Part shown: positions 9,642-18,403 of the stretch, piece by piece | How positions within the stretch are numbered: the stretch's first letter is position 1 | How the letters are laid out: the number at the start of each line of letters is the position of its first letter | Source: PCC-6802 sp943367755 | GTDB lineage: Bacteria; Cyanobacteriota; Cyanobacteriia; Pseudanabaenales; Pseudanabaenaceae | Length of the DNA stretch: 64,000 nt | Direction of reading: 5' to 3' | NCBI GenBank assembly: GCA_943367755.1 | Contig: CALRKB020000018.1 | Span: 13,668-77,667, forward strand | Notes under the pieces: generated by a model | The model's input: the letters and a program-made list of their open reading frames with translations, nothing else | Told to the model about the DNA's origin: nothing | Database searches by the model: none | Made by a program: the position numbers and the translations under genes

Positions 9642-11006
9642 ATGGCTGGCTACACGCTAGTTCTAGCAATTTTAATTTTAGGTGGCATCATCGCCACATT
9701 AGGCGATCGCATTGGCACAAAAGTTGGCAAGGCACGACTCAGCATATTTAATCTTAGACCGCGACGCACAGCTACCCTGGTGACAATTCTAACTGGGGGA
9801 TTAATTTCCGCATCGACGTTGGGGATTTTGATTGCTACTAGCAGTCAGTTGCGTGATGGGTTATTTCGCCTTGATAGCATTCGTGCTGAGTTACAAAATA
9901 CGCAGAATGAGGAAAAAAAGGTCAAAGAAGAACTGCGTGTAGCTAGCGGGCAGAGACAGGAAGCCCAAGATCGACTAGATCGCATTAATAAATTCTTGTC
10001 GAATGCTGTCTCCAAACAAGCCGAGACGCAAGCCAAGTTATCATCGGTGCAGTCAAAGTTTCAGAAGGCAAATAGCGAGCTGGCAAAAGTCCTCAAACAG
10101 GAGAGGGATCTGCGCGATCGCGTGCAAGGACTAAATCTAGAAAGAGAAAACCTGATCGCTGAGGGTAACAAACTAAAACAAGAGCGGGATCAACTAGCCA
10201 CAGAGCGCGAAGTTCTCCGCAAGCAAGCAGCAGAATCGCAAACACAGCTTGCTGCCCTCAATGACCAACGGGTCAAACTAGAGGGCGATGTCGCAAAGCT
10301 AGGTAGTGATATCAAGTCGCTAGAAGCTAGTAAGGAAGTTTTATCCAATAGCATTGAGGCGTTTCGTCGCGGCAATGTCGCGATCAACTCCGAACAAGTA
10401 CTGGCCTCAAGTGTAATTAAGCCAGGTCTTTCATCTCAGGAGATCAAAGAGGCTGTTTACAGTATTCTCCAACGCGCTGAGTTGCAGGCTCGCAATCTAC
10501 TATATCTACCAACTAAAGGGGATATGGGGGATGCTGTGATTGAAGTTACACAATCCGACATCGATAACTTAATTGATAGTGTTAAAGATGGCAGTAGCTA
10601 TGTCGTGCGGATTCTCTCAACCCGTAACTATCTCCGCCGCGAAACCAAAGTATCGATCGCCGCTGATGTAATCCTTAATAAAAAAGTTTTTAATAAGGGT
10701 GAGGTGATTGCATCTTTGCAATTTAAGCCAAGCCTGCAACCCCAAGAAACGGCGGAGAGGGTGAGCCGTCTGTTCTCCCTGGTCAGGTTTCGGGCTAATA
10801 GTAAAGAGATATTACCAGACCCCATCACTGGTAATTTAGGCAGCTTTTCTACTAATGCCCTTTCCGATCTGATGGAAACAATTGGGGCATATAAAACTAA
10901 TTTTGAAATTCGAGCCGTCGCCAAAGAACCTATTTATCTTTCTGGCCCTTTATCTTTAGAGCTTGTAGTCGTGTCTAACGGAATCGAGATTAAGCGCTTT
11001 AGTTAA
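9642..11006 (+). CDS. DUF3084 coiled-coil membrane protein
   Basis: 454 aa, DUF3084 family, widely conserved in cyanobacteria and of unknown function. Two N-terminal membrane segments (about residues 3-21 and 45-66) flank a basic segment containing FNLRPRRTA. A long coiled coil follows (about 75-250, rich in Q, E, K and L), and the C-terminal domain ends VVVSNGIEIKRFS. The topology suggests an inner-membrane anchored scaffold. A GAGGAG ribosome binding site precedes ATG 9642. The next gene begins 62 bp downstream on the same strand. Confidence 0.83.
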   Translation: MAGYTLVLAILILGGIIATLGDRIGTKVGKARLSIFNLRPRRTATLVTILTGGLISASTLGILIATSSQLRDGLFRLDSIRAELQNTQNEEKKVKEELRVASGQRQEAQDRLDRINKFLSNAVSKQAETQAKLSSVQSKFQKANSELAKVLKQERDLRDRVQGLNLERENLIAEGNKLKQERDQLATEREVLRKQAAESQTQLAALNDQRVKLEGDVAKLGSDIKSLEASKEVLSNSIEAFRRGNVAINSEQVLASSVIKPGLSSQEIKEAVYSILQRAELQARNLLYLPTKGDMGDAVIEVTQSDIDNLIDSVKDGSSYVVRILSTRNYLRRETKVSIAADVILNKKVFNKGEVIASLQFKPSLQPQETAERVSRLFSLVRFRANSKEILPDPITGNLGSFSTNALSDLMETIGAYKTNFEIRAVAKEPIYLSGPLSLELVVVSNGIEIKRFS

Positions 11007-11068
11007 AAATTAATCGCTAAAATTTAGTTAGGCTAAATCTTTAGTCTTCAACTACTTGTTTTGAGAAA

Positions 11069-11362
11069 ATGTCCAAGATACCCGATTGCGATCGCTGCAA
11101 GCTATACTCACATACCAAGTATCTTGTCTGTGCTGTTCACCCTTCAGGCCCAGAGGGAAAGTACTGTCGAGATTTTGAGACGGCAGAATTATGGGAACTA
11201 GAAGATCCAAAAAATTATAAAGATTACAACTTTAAAGATCTAATGTGGCACCCTTTATTTACGGGAAGATGCCCGGAGTGCGGGCATCCATTTTCACGGT
11301 TTAAACTACCACCAGTCAACTGGTACTGCGAGGAGTGTGGTTGGGAAGATGAATCGGACTAA
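11069..11362 (+). CDS. Cysteine-rich zinc-ribbon small protein
   Basis: 97 aa with two metal-binding halves: CDRCKLY and a following C...C pair near the N-terminus, then CPECGHPF and CEECGWEDESD at the C-terminus (CxxC-x18-CxxC, a rubredoxin-like zinc ribbon). I recognise it only as a conserved cyanobacterial hypothetical protein. Acidic C-terminus, no signal peptide. Downstream of DUF3084 and possibly co-transcribed. It ends 3 bp from the convergent futA gene. Confidence 0.7.
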   Translation: MSKIPDCDRCKLYSHTKYLVCAVHPSGPEGKYCRDFETAELWELEDPKNYKDYNFKDLMWHPLFTGRCPECGHPFSRFKLPPVNWYCEECGWEDESD

Positions 11363-11364
11363 TT

Positions 11365-12423
11365 CTATTTCCAGCCAGCGCGATCCATAATCTTGAGCGC
11401 TTCAGAATTGTTTTTCCCAAATACGCCAGCATTGAGCCGATCCTCTTTAAAACTGCCAAATCTGGCCACAATCGGATCCAAGGGTACACCAGGCACTACG
11501 GGATATTCATTATTGCCCTTCACAAAAACAACTTGAGATTCGGGACTGGCAAGATGTTCTATAAATTTAATCGCAGCATCGCGGTTGCGCGAAGTTTTAA
11601 CAACGCCAGCCCCGCTGATATTAACGTGGGTGCCGCGATTGCCTTGATTTGGGAAGAAAACGCCAATTTTTGCAGCCACAGCTTGGTCTTCTGGTTTCTT
11701 GGATTCCGCTAGTTTTGCTAAGTAGTACGTATTCACGATCGCCAAGTCAGCTACACCAGCAGCAATAGCCTTGATTTGGGCGGTATCATTCCCTTCTGGT
11801 TGTCTAGCAAAATTAGCAACTAAACTCTTTGCCCACGCTTCCGTTTTTTGCGCGCCGTTAGCAGCTAGGATAGAACCTGCGAGAGACTGGTTATAGACAT
11901 TACTGGATGAACGCACAATGATGCGACCTTTCCATTTAGGATTGGCCAAATCTTCGTAGGTTGAGAGTTGAGAAGGTTTCACCTTACTCTTGTTGTACAT
12001 AATCACCCGAGCGCGCTTGGATAAACCGAACCAATACCCCTGACCTTCTCTGAGGTTCGCGGGGATCGCACTTTCCAAAACACTAGAGCGCACTGGTTGC
12101 AGGATGCCAGCATTCTGAGCACGCCAGAGGTTTCCAGCATCAACCGTGATAATTACATCGGCAGGACTGTTAGCTCCTTCGCTTTTAATCCTTTCGATTA
12201 ACTTGCTGGCATCGGCTTCCACCAAATTTACCTTAATACCAGTTTTCTTGGTAAAGTTTTTGTATATAGCGTTGTCAGTGTCGTAGTGACGCGCCGAATA
12301 CACATTAACGACACGATTAGCTTGGGCTACTCCTGATGTGAGTTGATAAACCTGACCAACTGCCACGGCAGCCAGTGAAGTGAATAGGGCAATAAATGCA
12401 CGCCTACGGACTTTTGTATTCAT
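11365..12423 (-). CDS. futA: Ferric-iron ABC transporter substrate-binding protein FutA
   Basis: 352-aa periplasmic Fe(III)-binding protein of the FutA/IdiA family. The N-terminus NTKVRRRAFIALFTSLAA is Tat-like, and cleavage is likely after GVAQA. Mature start VNVYSARHYDTD carries the first iron tyrosine; NTYYLAKLAES holds the later Tyr pair that ligates iron. Length and the C-terminal INAG/FGKNNSEAL region fit FutA. It works with the permease at 14168-15865 and the ATPase at 16002-17096, separated here by two small genes. A Fur-box-like site lies upstream. Confidence 0.93.
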   Translation of the reverse strand: MNTKVRRRAFIALFTSLAAVAVGQVYQLTSGVAQANRVVNVYSARHYDTDNAIYKNFTKKTGIKVNLVEADASKLIERIKSEGANSPADVIITVDAGNLWRAQNAGILQPVRSSVLESAIPANLREGQGYWFGLSKRARVIMYNKSKVKPSQLSTYEDLANPKWKGRIIVRSSSNVYNQSLAGSILAANGAQKTEAWAKSLVANFARQPEGNDTAQIKAIAAGVADLAIVNTYYLAKLAESKKPEDQAVAAKIGVFFPNQGNRGTHVNISGAGVVKTSRNRDAAIKFIEHLASPESQVVFVKGNNEYPVVPGVPLDPIVARFGSFKEDRLNAGVFGKNNSEALKIMDRAGWK

Positions 12424-12519
12424 TTATTTCAGTTATTTGATTTATTCGTAATTAGGGAGATGAATTGGGTTTCCTAAATAGCCACCTGAGCTAGTTAACG
12501 GCTTTTAATTCAGGCTTAT

Positions 12520-12534
12520 TGCTAATAACTACTA
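12520..12534 (-). promoter_or_regulatory. Possible Fur box upstream of futA
   Basis: TGCTAATAACTACTA matches the 7-1-7 Fur consensus TGATAAT-N-ATTATCA at about 10 of 14 positions, 97 bp upstream of the futA start. AT-rich surroundings make chance matches likely. The rest of the 300-bp gap (12424-12723) shows nothing else. Confidence 0.35.
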
Positions 12535-12723
12535 ATTATATAATCACAAAATGACATACATTTGCTTGCTGGCAGAACTTTTAAAGATTTAGTTTTAATA
12601 AAGATTACTAATAAGATTTAAAAATTGATCAAGATATCTGAATATCTCAGTAACCTTTACTGGATTACTTGGGATATCTTTGCTTATGTAACGGCATTCG
12701 TTTTTATTTTTAGCTATGTACGT

Positions 12724-13371
12724 TCAGCCCACAGCAGGCATTGTCTGCACTGACACCTGATTTCTAATCGCTGCGATAATGTCAGGAACATCCCTAACTT
12801 TGACATTGCTATAGCGAGACTTATCGGGCATCATAACTAGATGTGGACCGCTCTTACAATGTTTCAAGCAGCCAGTAGATTTGACTTTGACGTAGCCTGC
12901 TAGATCTTGCTCTTCTAGAGCATCTAACAGTGCATTACAAATCTGACCGCTGCCGCGCTTTGCACAATCTGATTTCTGGCAGACCAAAACGTTGACAAGT
13001 GATTTCGCTGCTAGTTTTACTTGCTGTTTTTGAACAGACCGCTCGTTAAGGTGAATGACTTCTGCTCTCTCCTGCACCTGTGGCACTATCTTGGCAACCG
13101 TTTTGAGAATACTGTAAGCTTTGAGCTTGCGCTCCCCTGTTTCTAAGTTCAGCTTCTGTTCGCCCATGCATTGGATGAGGTCGCCTGGCTTTAAGCTTCG
13201 ATATAGTTCCAAGCGCTGCTCTTTGGGAATTTTGATGATGCGATCGCCTTCAGCAGTAGTCAGTCTGACGTATTTCAGCTTGTAACCTTCGAGAGCTGTA
13301 AAACCTAAGAAAACACCTTCATAGTTGAAGTCAGAAGTTTGACTGTGATGAAACTTACCCATGTGTGACAT
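12724..13371 (-). CDS. (2Fe-2S) thioredoxin-like ferredoxin domain protein
   Basis: 215 aa. The C-terminal part (about 125-205) is a thioredoxin-like [2Fe-2S] ferredoxin: LVCQKSDCAKRGS, then VKSTGCLKHCKSGPHLVMMPDKSRYSNV, with the four cysteines expected for the cluster. The N-terminal domain (about 12-95, EGVFLGFTALEGYKLKYVRL...PGDLIQCMGEQKLN) looks like a small OB-type beta barrel often fused in cyanobacterial homologues. Probably a cytoplasmic redox carrier or sensor. Position within the iron-transport gene group suggests, but does not prove, an iron link. Confidence 0.75.
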   Translation of the reverse strand: MSHMGKFHHSQTSDFNYEGVFLGFTALEGYKLKYVRLTTAEGDRIIKIPKEQRLELYRSLKPGDLIQCMGEQKLNLETGERKLKAYSILKTVAKIVPQVQERAEVIHLNERSVQKQQVKLAAKSLVNVLVCQKSDCAKRGSGQICNALLDALEEQDLAGYVKVKSTGCLKHCKSGPHLVMMPDKSRYSNVKVRDVPDIIAAIRNQVSVQTMPAVG

Positions 13372-13423
13372 TTCGTTTATGCACTGCGATCGAGAGTAAT
13401 TTATGAATGTTTATGAGCTATAG

Positions 13424-13666
13424 CTAAACTGCTTGCTGCCAACAGTTATTTAACCAAACTGCCAGTTGGTGACGTGGTTCATTAAATTGACGAATTACAC
13501 TCCAAAGTTGAACTGCGGCACTAGGGTTATTGACTGTTACCTGTAGCGGTTGACCGCTGGTACAGGAGCAAGGAATTCCTAATTCTTGGAGGCGGCGGTA
13601 AGCTTGCCAGCGATCGCCCCACCTGATATTCACAATCTGATTTGCTTCTGATGAACTGGCAGCCAC
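13424..13666 (-). CDS. Small conserved hypothetical protein
   Basis: 80 aa, no signal peptide, one CSC pair (residues 33-35) and Trp-rich C-terminus (QLAVWLNNCWQQAV). The pattern RWQAYRRLQELGIPC looks like a family of small cyanobacterial hypotheticals, but I cannot name it. It starts 52 bp upstream of the ferredoxin-like gene on the same strand and may be co-transcribed with it. Confidence 0.5.
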   Translation of the reverse strand: MAASSSEANQIVNIRWGDRWQAYRRLQELGIPCSCTSGQPLQVTVNNPSAAVQLWSVIRQFNEPRHQLAVWLNNCWQQAV

Positions 13667-14010
13667 TTTAGTCCTCTATGAACGAATATACAAAAACTGC
13701 TAAGTCCCTGCTCTCAATACCTTGATGATAGTTAGGCACAAATTTGCAAGTATTTAACCTGATTTAGAGCATAGCTTAAATGAAAATAATATGCAATAAA
13801 CTCGAGAGCTATTTTTAGATCTAGATACTAGAACTTTGGCGGTATTGTTATAGTGCAACACTGATGTATAGACAAACTAAGCAGTTTAGCTATGTATGCT
13901 TAATCTCCCTAAAGTGATATTCCTTCAGGTACAGATTTTTTCTTTGGCATATGTGTAGGAATTCTATGCGATGTTTTCTTAATAAAGAAGAATATTTTTA
14001 TCATGTGTTT
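13667..14010. other. Intergenic stretch, nothing recognised
   Basis: AT-rich spacer of about 340 bp between the 80-aa ORF and the possible 31-aa ORF. It should contain the promoter for the former. No repeat, RNA gene or conserved ORF was recognised. Confidence 0.4.
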
Positions 14011-14106
14011 ATGAAGATGCAAACTATTAGTACTGAAGAACGGGCATATCACATCGCCCACTTCCTCGCACCGGATACTCTGGTTCAAATGAATGGACAT
14101 CAATAA
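14011..14106 (+). CDS. Possible 31-aa small protein
   Basis: Short frame encoding MKMQTISTEERAYHIAHFLA and 11 more residues, ending at TAA. Reasons to consider it real: balanced, non-repetitive composition, AAGAAG as a weak ribosome binding site about 20 bp upstream, and a strong plus-strand hairpin with a short T-run 40 bp downstream. No homologue is recalled, so it could be chance. Confidence 0.3.
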   Translation: MKMQTISTEERAYHIAHFLAPDTLVQMNGHQ

Positions 14107-14145
14107 GATCGTTAAGATCGTTCGATTTTAATTATTAGATAGCGA

Positions 14146-14175
14146 GTAAAGCCTGCTACAGCAGGCTTTACTTTT
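14146..14175 (+). terminator. Terminator overlapping the futB stop codon
   Basis: GTAAAGCCTGC, loop TACA, GCAGGCTTTAC: an 11-bp perfect stem followed by TTTT on the plus strand. The futB stop codon lies within the right arm. The T-run supports plus-strand use; on the minus strand it would stop futB transcripts less well. Confidence 0.65.
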
Positions 14176-15865
14176 GGAGATTGATATCTCTACGACGCGA
14201 ATTAGCAATGCGCCAACTGAGTAACATTACAGGTAGCATTCCTACGAGAATAATCGCCAAAGCTGGTGCAGATGCTTCCACCAAACGTTCATCGGAAGCG
14301 TAGTTGTAGACACGCACGGCAAGCGTATCAAAGTTGAAGGGGCGAATGATAATCGTAGCTGGCAGTTCTTTCATCACATCGACAAAAATCAGCATGCCAG
14401 CGGTGAGCAAACTTCCCCACATTAGAGGCACATGTATTTTTAGCAAAGTACTAATACTTCCCTGGCCGAGACTGCGAGATGCATCATCGAGATGGGGTTC
14501 GATTTTGCCTAAACCTGCTTCCACGGTATTAAAGGAAACGGCAAGAAAACGGACAAGATAGGCAAATATAAGCGCGGCGATCGTACCGCTCAAAATCAGT
14601 CCTGTAGAAATGCCGAAATTAGCTTGCATCCAGGCATCGATCGCATTATCAAGCTGACCGAGCGGCACCATAATCCCCACCGCAATTACCGAGCCTGGAA
14701 TGGCATAGCCGATCGCCGCTACGCGGATCGCCGATCGCATTACGAGATGAGAATATAGACGCTGCCCGTATGCTAGTAGGATTGCGATCGCCACACCAGC
14801 GACAGCAGCGATCGCCGCCAGCGTTAAACTGTTATTTGTGAGTTCCCAGAAACTCTCATCTATGCTCTCAATGCCGCTAGTAGCAGTCATATGGATCAGT
14901 AAGCCCACGGGGATGAGAAATCCAATCGCGATCGGCAAAAGGCAAATCAGAATCGCAGCAATAGCTCTAAATCCGTGGAGGTGATAACTAGAAAGCTGTT
15001 GTTGAGGGCTGGAAGTTTGGTAATACCTGGACTGTCGCCGAGACAAAAGCTCTAGCAAGATCAGCCACAAAGCAAACATCGTCAAAATCGCGGCTAATTG
15101 CATTGAGGCATCGCGCTCACCCATGCCAAACCAGGTGCGGTAAATGCCAACGGTGAATGTGTCCACACTAAAATACTGCACTGTGCCGTAGTCATTTAGA
15201 GTTTCCATCAGGGCTAGCGATAAACCTGCCACGATCGCCGGGCGCGCGATTGGTAATGCCACACGGGTAAAGCTGCGCCAGGGACTACAGCCAAGCGAAC
15301 GGCTAGCTTCTAGCGTGCAGGTGGACTGCTCCAAAAACGCCACTCTGGCTAAAAGGTAGACATAGGGATATAAGGTAAAGCTGAGCATAGCGATCGCCCC
15401 TGGGAGAGAGCGAATGGGTGGGAACCAATAATCACCAACATTTTGCCAGCCATAGATACTGCGTAGCCAGGTTTGCACTGGCCCGTAAAACTCCAGCAAC
15501 TCCGTATACACATAAGCTAATAAATATGCGGGTGCAGCCAGTGGCAAGATCAGCAACCATTCAAACATGCGCCCACCGGGAAAGCGGCACATGGTAACCA
15601 ACCATGCCGTACTCACCCCCAAGACTAAAACACCACAGCCAACCCCCAAAATTAACCATAACGAGTTGGCTATATAGCCTGTTAACACGGTTGAGGCCAA
15701 ATGATCCCACACATCGCGAGTTGGAGCGAAGATGCTACCCAAGACAAAAAGTACGGGAGTCATAATGAGGGCGGCGATCGCAATTACTAAGGCGGTCAAG
15801 CTACGATTGCGCCAAAGAGCGAAGGTATGGCTGGGTAAGAAATTCATATAGGGCGAGACAGGCAC
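14168..15865 (-). CDS. futB: Ferric-iron ABC transporter permease FutB
   Basis: 565-aa inner-membrane permease made of two fused binding-protein-dependent permease halves, about 12 membrane segments. Each half has the EAA loop that contacts the ATPase: LEASRSLGCSPWRSFTRVAL in the first and DDASRSLGQGSISTLLKIHV in the second. This double-length form is typical of FutB/SfuB-type Fe(III) transporters. Divergent from futC, with a shared 136-bp promoter region holding a Fur-box-like site. Confidence 0.93.
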   Translation of the reverse strand: MPVSPYMNFLPSHTFALWRNRSLTALVIAIAALIMTPVLFVLGSIFAPTRDVWDHLASTVLTGYIANSLWLILGVGCGVLVLGVSTAWLVTMCRFPGGRMFEWLLILPLAAPAYLLAYVYTELLEFYGPVQTWLRSIYGWQNVGDYWFPPIRSLPGAIAMLSFTLYPYVYLLARVAFLEQSTCTLEASRSLGCSPWRSFTRVALPIARPAIVAGLSLALMETLNDYGTVQYFSVDTFTVGIYRTWFGMGERDASMQLAAILTMFALWLILLELLSRRQSRYYQTSSPQQQLSSYHLHGFRAIAAILICLLPIAIGFLIPVGLLIHMTATSGIESIDESFWELTNNSLTLAAIAAVAGVAIAILLAYGQRLYSHLVMRSAIRVAAIGYAIPGSVIAVGIMVPLGQLDNAIDAWMQANFGISTGLILSGTIAALIFAYLVRFLAVSFNTVEAGLGKIEPHLDDASRSLGQGSISTLLKIHVPLMWGSLLTAGMLIFVDVMKELPATIIIRPFNFDTLAVRVYNYASDERLVEASAPALAIILVGMLPVMLLSWRIANSRRRDINLQK

Positions 15866-15896
15866 TATTAAGCTAAATTTGGATTGCTAAAAGTAA

Positions 15897-15911
15897 TGAG
15901 AATACTTAGCA
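15897..15911. promoter_or_regulatory. Fur-box-like site in the futB/futC divergent promoter
   Basis: TGAGAATACTTAGCA fits the Fur 7-1-7 pattern TGATAAT-N-ATTATCA at 11 of 14 positions. It sits 32 bp upstream of the futB start and 90 bp upstream of futC, well placed to control both. Iron-dependent repression is inferred from known fut regulation. Confidence 0.5.
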
Positions 15912-16001
15912 TCAAACTACTTTAATATAATGAGTACTCACCGATCTCTTAGATCTCTCACCATCTAGTAACTATTAACCAATCAACCTTATAAGTGCAG
16001 C

Positions 16002-17096
16002 ATGACTCAGTCTGTGATTATGAACGTGGAAGACGTGACAAAGCGGTTTTCCCAAAGCACAACTCCTGCCGTTGCGAATGTTAACTTACAACTTTATCAA
16101 GGCGATCTGCTCACATTATTAGGTCCCTCTGGTTGTGGGAAGACTACACTATTGCGATTAATTGCTGGTTTTGAGCAACCTCAAACAGGAAAAATTATAA
16201 TTGCTGGGCAGCAAGTTGCTGGAGATGGTGCTTGGATACCTCCAGAGCTACGCGATGTCGGCATGGTGTTTCAGGACTACGCCCTTTTCCCGCACCTGAG
16301 CGCCAGTCAGAATATTGCCTTTGGATTGCGCAGGCGGCGAGATCGACATGGTCTTAAACCCACTTTAAACTCGTCAACCGTCAAGAAGTTAGTAGCAGAG
16401 GCGATCGCACTCGTGGGTTTAGAGGGTTTAGAGAAACGTTATCCCCACGAATTATCAGGCGGACAGCAACAAAGGGTGGCTCTAGCCCGCGCCTTAGCTC
16501 CTCAACCAGCCCTGGTACTACTGGACGAACCATTAAGCAATTTAGATGCCCAAATTCGCATGCGCCTGCGACAGGAATTGCGGGATATCCTGAAAGCTGC
16601 GGGTACAACCGCCATTTTCGTTACCCACGATCAAGAAGAAGCCCTGGCGATCTCTGACTGGATTGCCGTAATGCGTAACGGTCAGATCGAGCAATTTGGT
16701 AAACCAGAAGAAGTTTACAATCAACCCACATCCAGATTTGTGGCTGAGTTTGTGGTGCAAGCTAATTTTTTGCCTGCCCAGTATCGCGATCGCGTCTGGG
16801 AAACAGAACTGGGTAGTTTTGCCCTAGACGAAAGCCTGAGCGATCGCCCTGCTAATGGCTCCGATCGAGCAGTATTGATGATCCGACAAGAAGATTTAAT
16901 GCTTAAGCCAGATGGGGACAACTCAGTAGTGATTCGCGATCGCTGCTTTTTAGGACGCGAACTGATGTATTACCTGCGCACGAACTCAGGCAAAGAACTG
17001 ATTGCCCGCACGACAAATCAGCAGATTTTGTCAGTGGGAACGCGCGTTCAGGTATCAATTGCTGAGCAAGCCATCAAAGCTTTTCCGGTTGCCTAG
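16002..17096 (+). CDS. futC: Ferric-iron ABC transporter ATP-binding protein FutC
   Basis: 364-aa ATPase of the FutABC importer. Walker A GPSGCGKTTLL (about 43-53), Q-loop MVFQDYALFPHL, signature LSGGQQQRVALARAL (about 151-165), Walker B LVLLDEPLSNLD, and switch FVTHDQEEAL. The C-terminal 110 residues (from about 250) form the TOBE/FbpC-type regulatory domain. Divergently transcribed from futB. Residues 105-125 (RRRRDRHGLKP) are an unusually basic insert after the Q-loop. Confidence 0.92.
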   Translation: MTQSVIMNVEDVTKRFSQSTTPAVANVNLQLYQGDLLTLLGPSGCGKTTLLRLIAGFEQPQTGKIIIAGQQVAGDGAWIPPELRDVGMVFQDYALFPHLSASQNIAFGLRRRRDRHGLKPTLNSSTVKKLVAEAIALVGLEGLEKRYPHELSGGQQQRVALARALAPQPALVLLDEPLSNLDAQIRMRLRQELRDILKAAGTTAIFVTHDQEEALAISDWIAVMRNGQIEQFGKPEEVYNQPTSRFVAEFVVQANFLPAQYRDRVWETELGSFALDESLSDRPANGSDRAVLMIRQEDLMLKPDGDNSVVIRDRCFLGRELMYYLRTNSGKELIARTTNQQILSVGTRVQVSIAEQAIKAFPVA

Positions 17097-17218
17097 ATAC
17101 TCATAAGGCATAGCGCATATGTGGCCAGGATAGAATCACTGTTGCCAAACATACCAACATCTACTTCTGCTAGCCGCTAAACTAGACATTGCAGGCAATC
17201 TCAGGCAACTATGCGGTT

Positions 17219-18352
17219 ATGCAGTTTGGTAAGTCGATTCGTTCGCAGTGGTTGTTAGAGGGAAATTGCGTATTCCTTAATCATGGGTCATTTGGAGCTA
17301 CACCCAAAGTTGTACTCGATGCTCAAACGCGATGGCGGCAGCGCCTGGAACTCCAGCCCGTGCGCTTTATGTCGCAGGAGTTGCCCGATGCCCTTAGAAC
17401 TGCTGCGGCGGAATTAGCTGGCTTTGTCGGAGCTAAGGGTGAAGATATTGTTTTTGTGGAGAATGCTACGGCTGGCATTAATGCCGTAGTGAGATCGCTG
17501 TCATTTTCACCAGGCGATCTAATTGTCACTACCAACCACGTTTACGGTGCCGTTCGCAAAACCTTGGAATTTGTCTGCCAACGCACAGGTGCGAAATTAA
17601 TTGAGGCACGGGTGCCTTTCCCAATTAGTAATGAGGCGGAGATCGTCGCCGCGATCGCCACGCAACTCAATTCCAATGTCAAGCTACTCGCGATCGACCA
17701 CATTACTTCACCCACTGCCTTGATTTTTCCCGTAGCTGAAATAATTCGTTTGGCCAAGCTCCAAAATATTCCTGTCTTAGTCGATGGTGCCCACGCGCCG
17801 GGAATGATTCCCCTCCAGATTGAGTCGTTAAATGCTGACTGGTATGTGGGCAATTGCCACAAGTGGCTGTTTGCACCCAAGGGTTGTGGATTTCTGTGGA
17901 CAACGCCGCAACGGCAGCGGGAAACCCACCCCACCGTAATTTCGCATGGTTTAGGGTCAGGTTACTGCCATGAGTTTGACTGGACAGGTACGCGTGACTT
18001 TAGTGCCTGGTTAGCTGTGACGGAGGCGATCGCCTTTGCACGTCAACTAGGTGTTACCGAAATATATCAACACAACCATAATCTGGCTGTATGGGCAGGA
18101 CAGTTACTCGTACATGCTTGGGGTGGACATACCAGCACGCCATCGAGCACAATTGGGGCAATGACAACCGTACAGGTACCTGCAAAAAAAAGCACATATA
18201 GCCATCAAGAATTACACGACTACCTATGGGAATTTCACCGCATCGAAGTACCGATTATCCCCTTTGCCGATCGTCTCTGGGTCAGGATATCTGCCCAAAT
18301 CTATAATGAACCATCCGAGTATCGGCTTTTAGCAGAAGCTTTGTGGCAATAA
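17219..18352 (+). CDS. Class V aminotransferase, isopenicillin-N-epimerase-like
   Basis: PLP enzyme of fold type I, class V, about 377 aa. Signatures: FLNHGSFGATPKVV at the N-terminus, ENATAGINAVVRSL, VDGAHAPGMIPLQI, and the PLP lysine in YVGNCHKWLFAPKG. This matches proteins annotated as isopenicillin N epimerase, a misleading name in cyanobacteria, where the true reaction is unknown (perhaps a cysteine desulfurase or epimerase-like activity). I use ATG 17219; an in-frame TTG at 17189 would add 10 residues. Upstream of nadK on the same strand, 51 bp apart. Confidence 0.85.
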   Translation: MQFGKSIRSQWLLEGNCVFLNHGSFGATPKVVLDAQTRWRQRLELQPVRFMSQELPDALRTAAAELAGFVGAKGEDIVFVENATAGINAVVRSLSFSPGDLIVTTNHVYGAVRKTLEFVCQRTGAKLIEARVPFPISNEAEIVAAIATQLNSNVKLLAIDHITSPTALIFPVAEIIRLAKLQNIPVLVDGAHAPGMIPLQIESLNADWYVGNCHKWLFAPKGCGFLWTTPQRQRETHPTVISHGLGSGYCHEFDWTGTRDFSAWLAVTEAIAFARQLGVTEIYQHNHNLAVWAGQLLVHAWGGHTSTPSSTIGAMTTVQVPAKKSTYSHQELHDYLWEFHRIEVPIIPFADRLWVRISAQIYNEPSEYRLLAEALWQ

Positions 18353-18403
18353 GAAGCGTATAATTTCGGAACATAAGAATTTTCGATCAGGTGGTTTTGT
18401 AGC

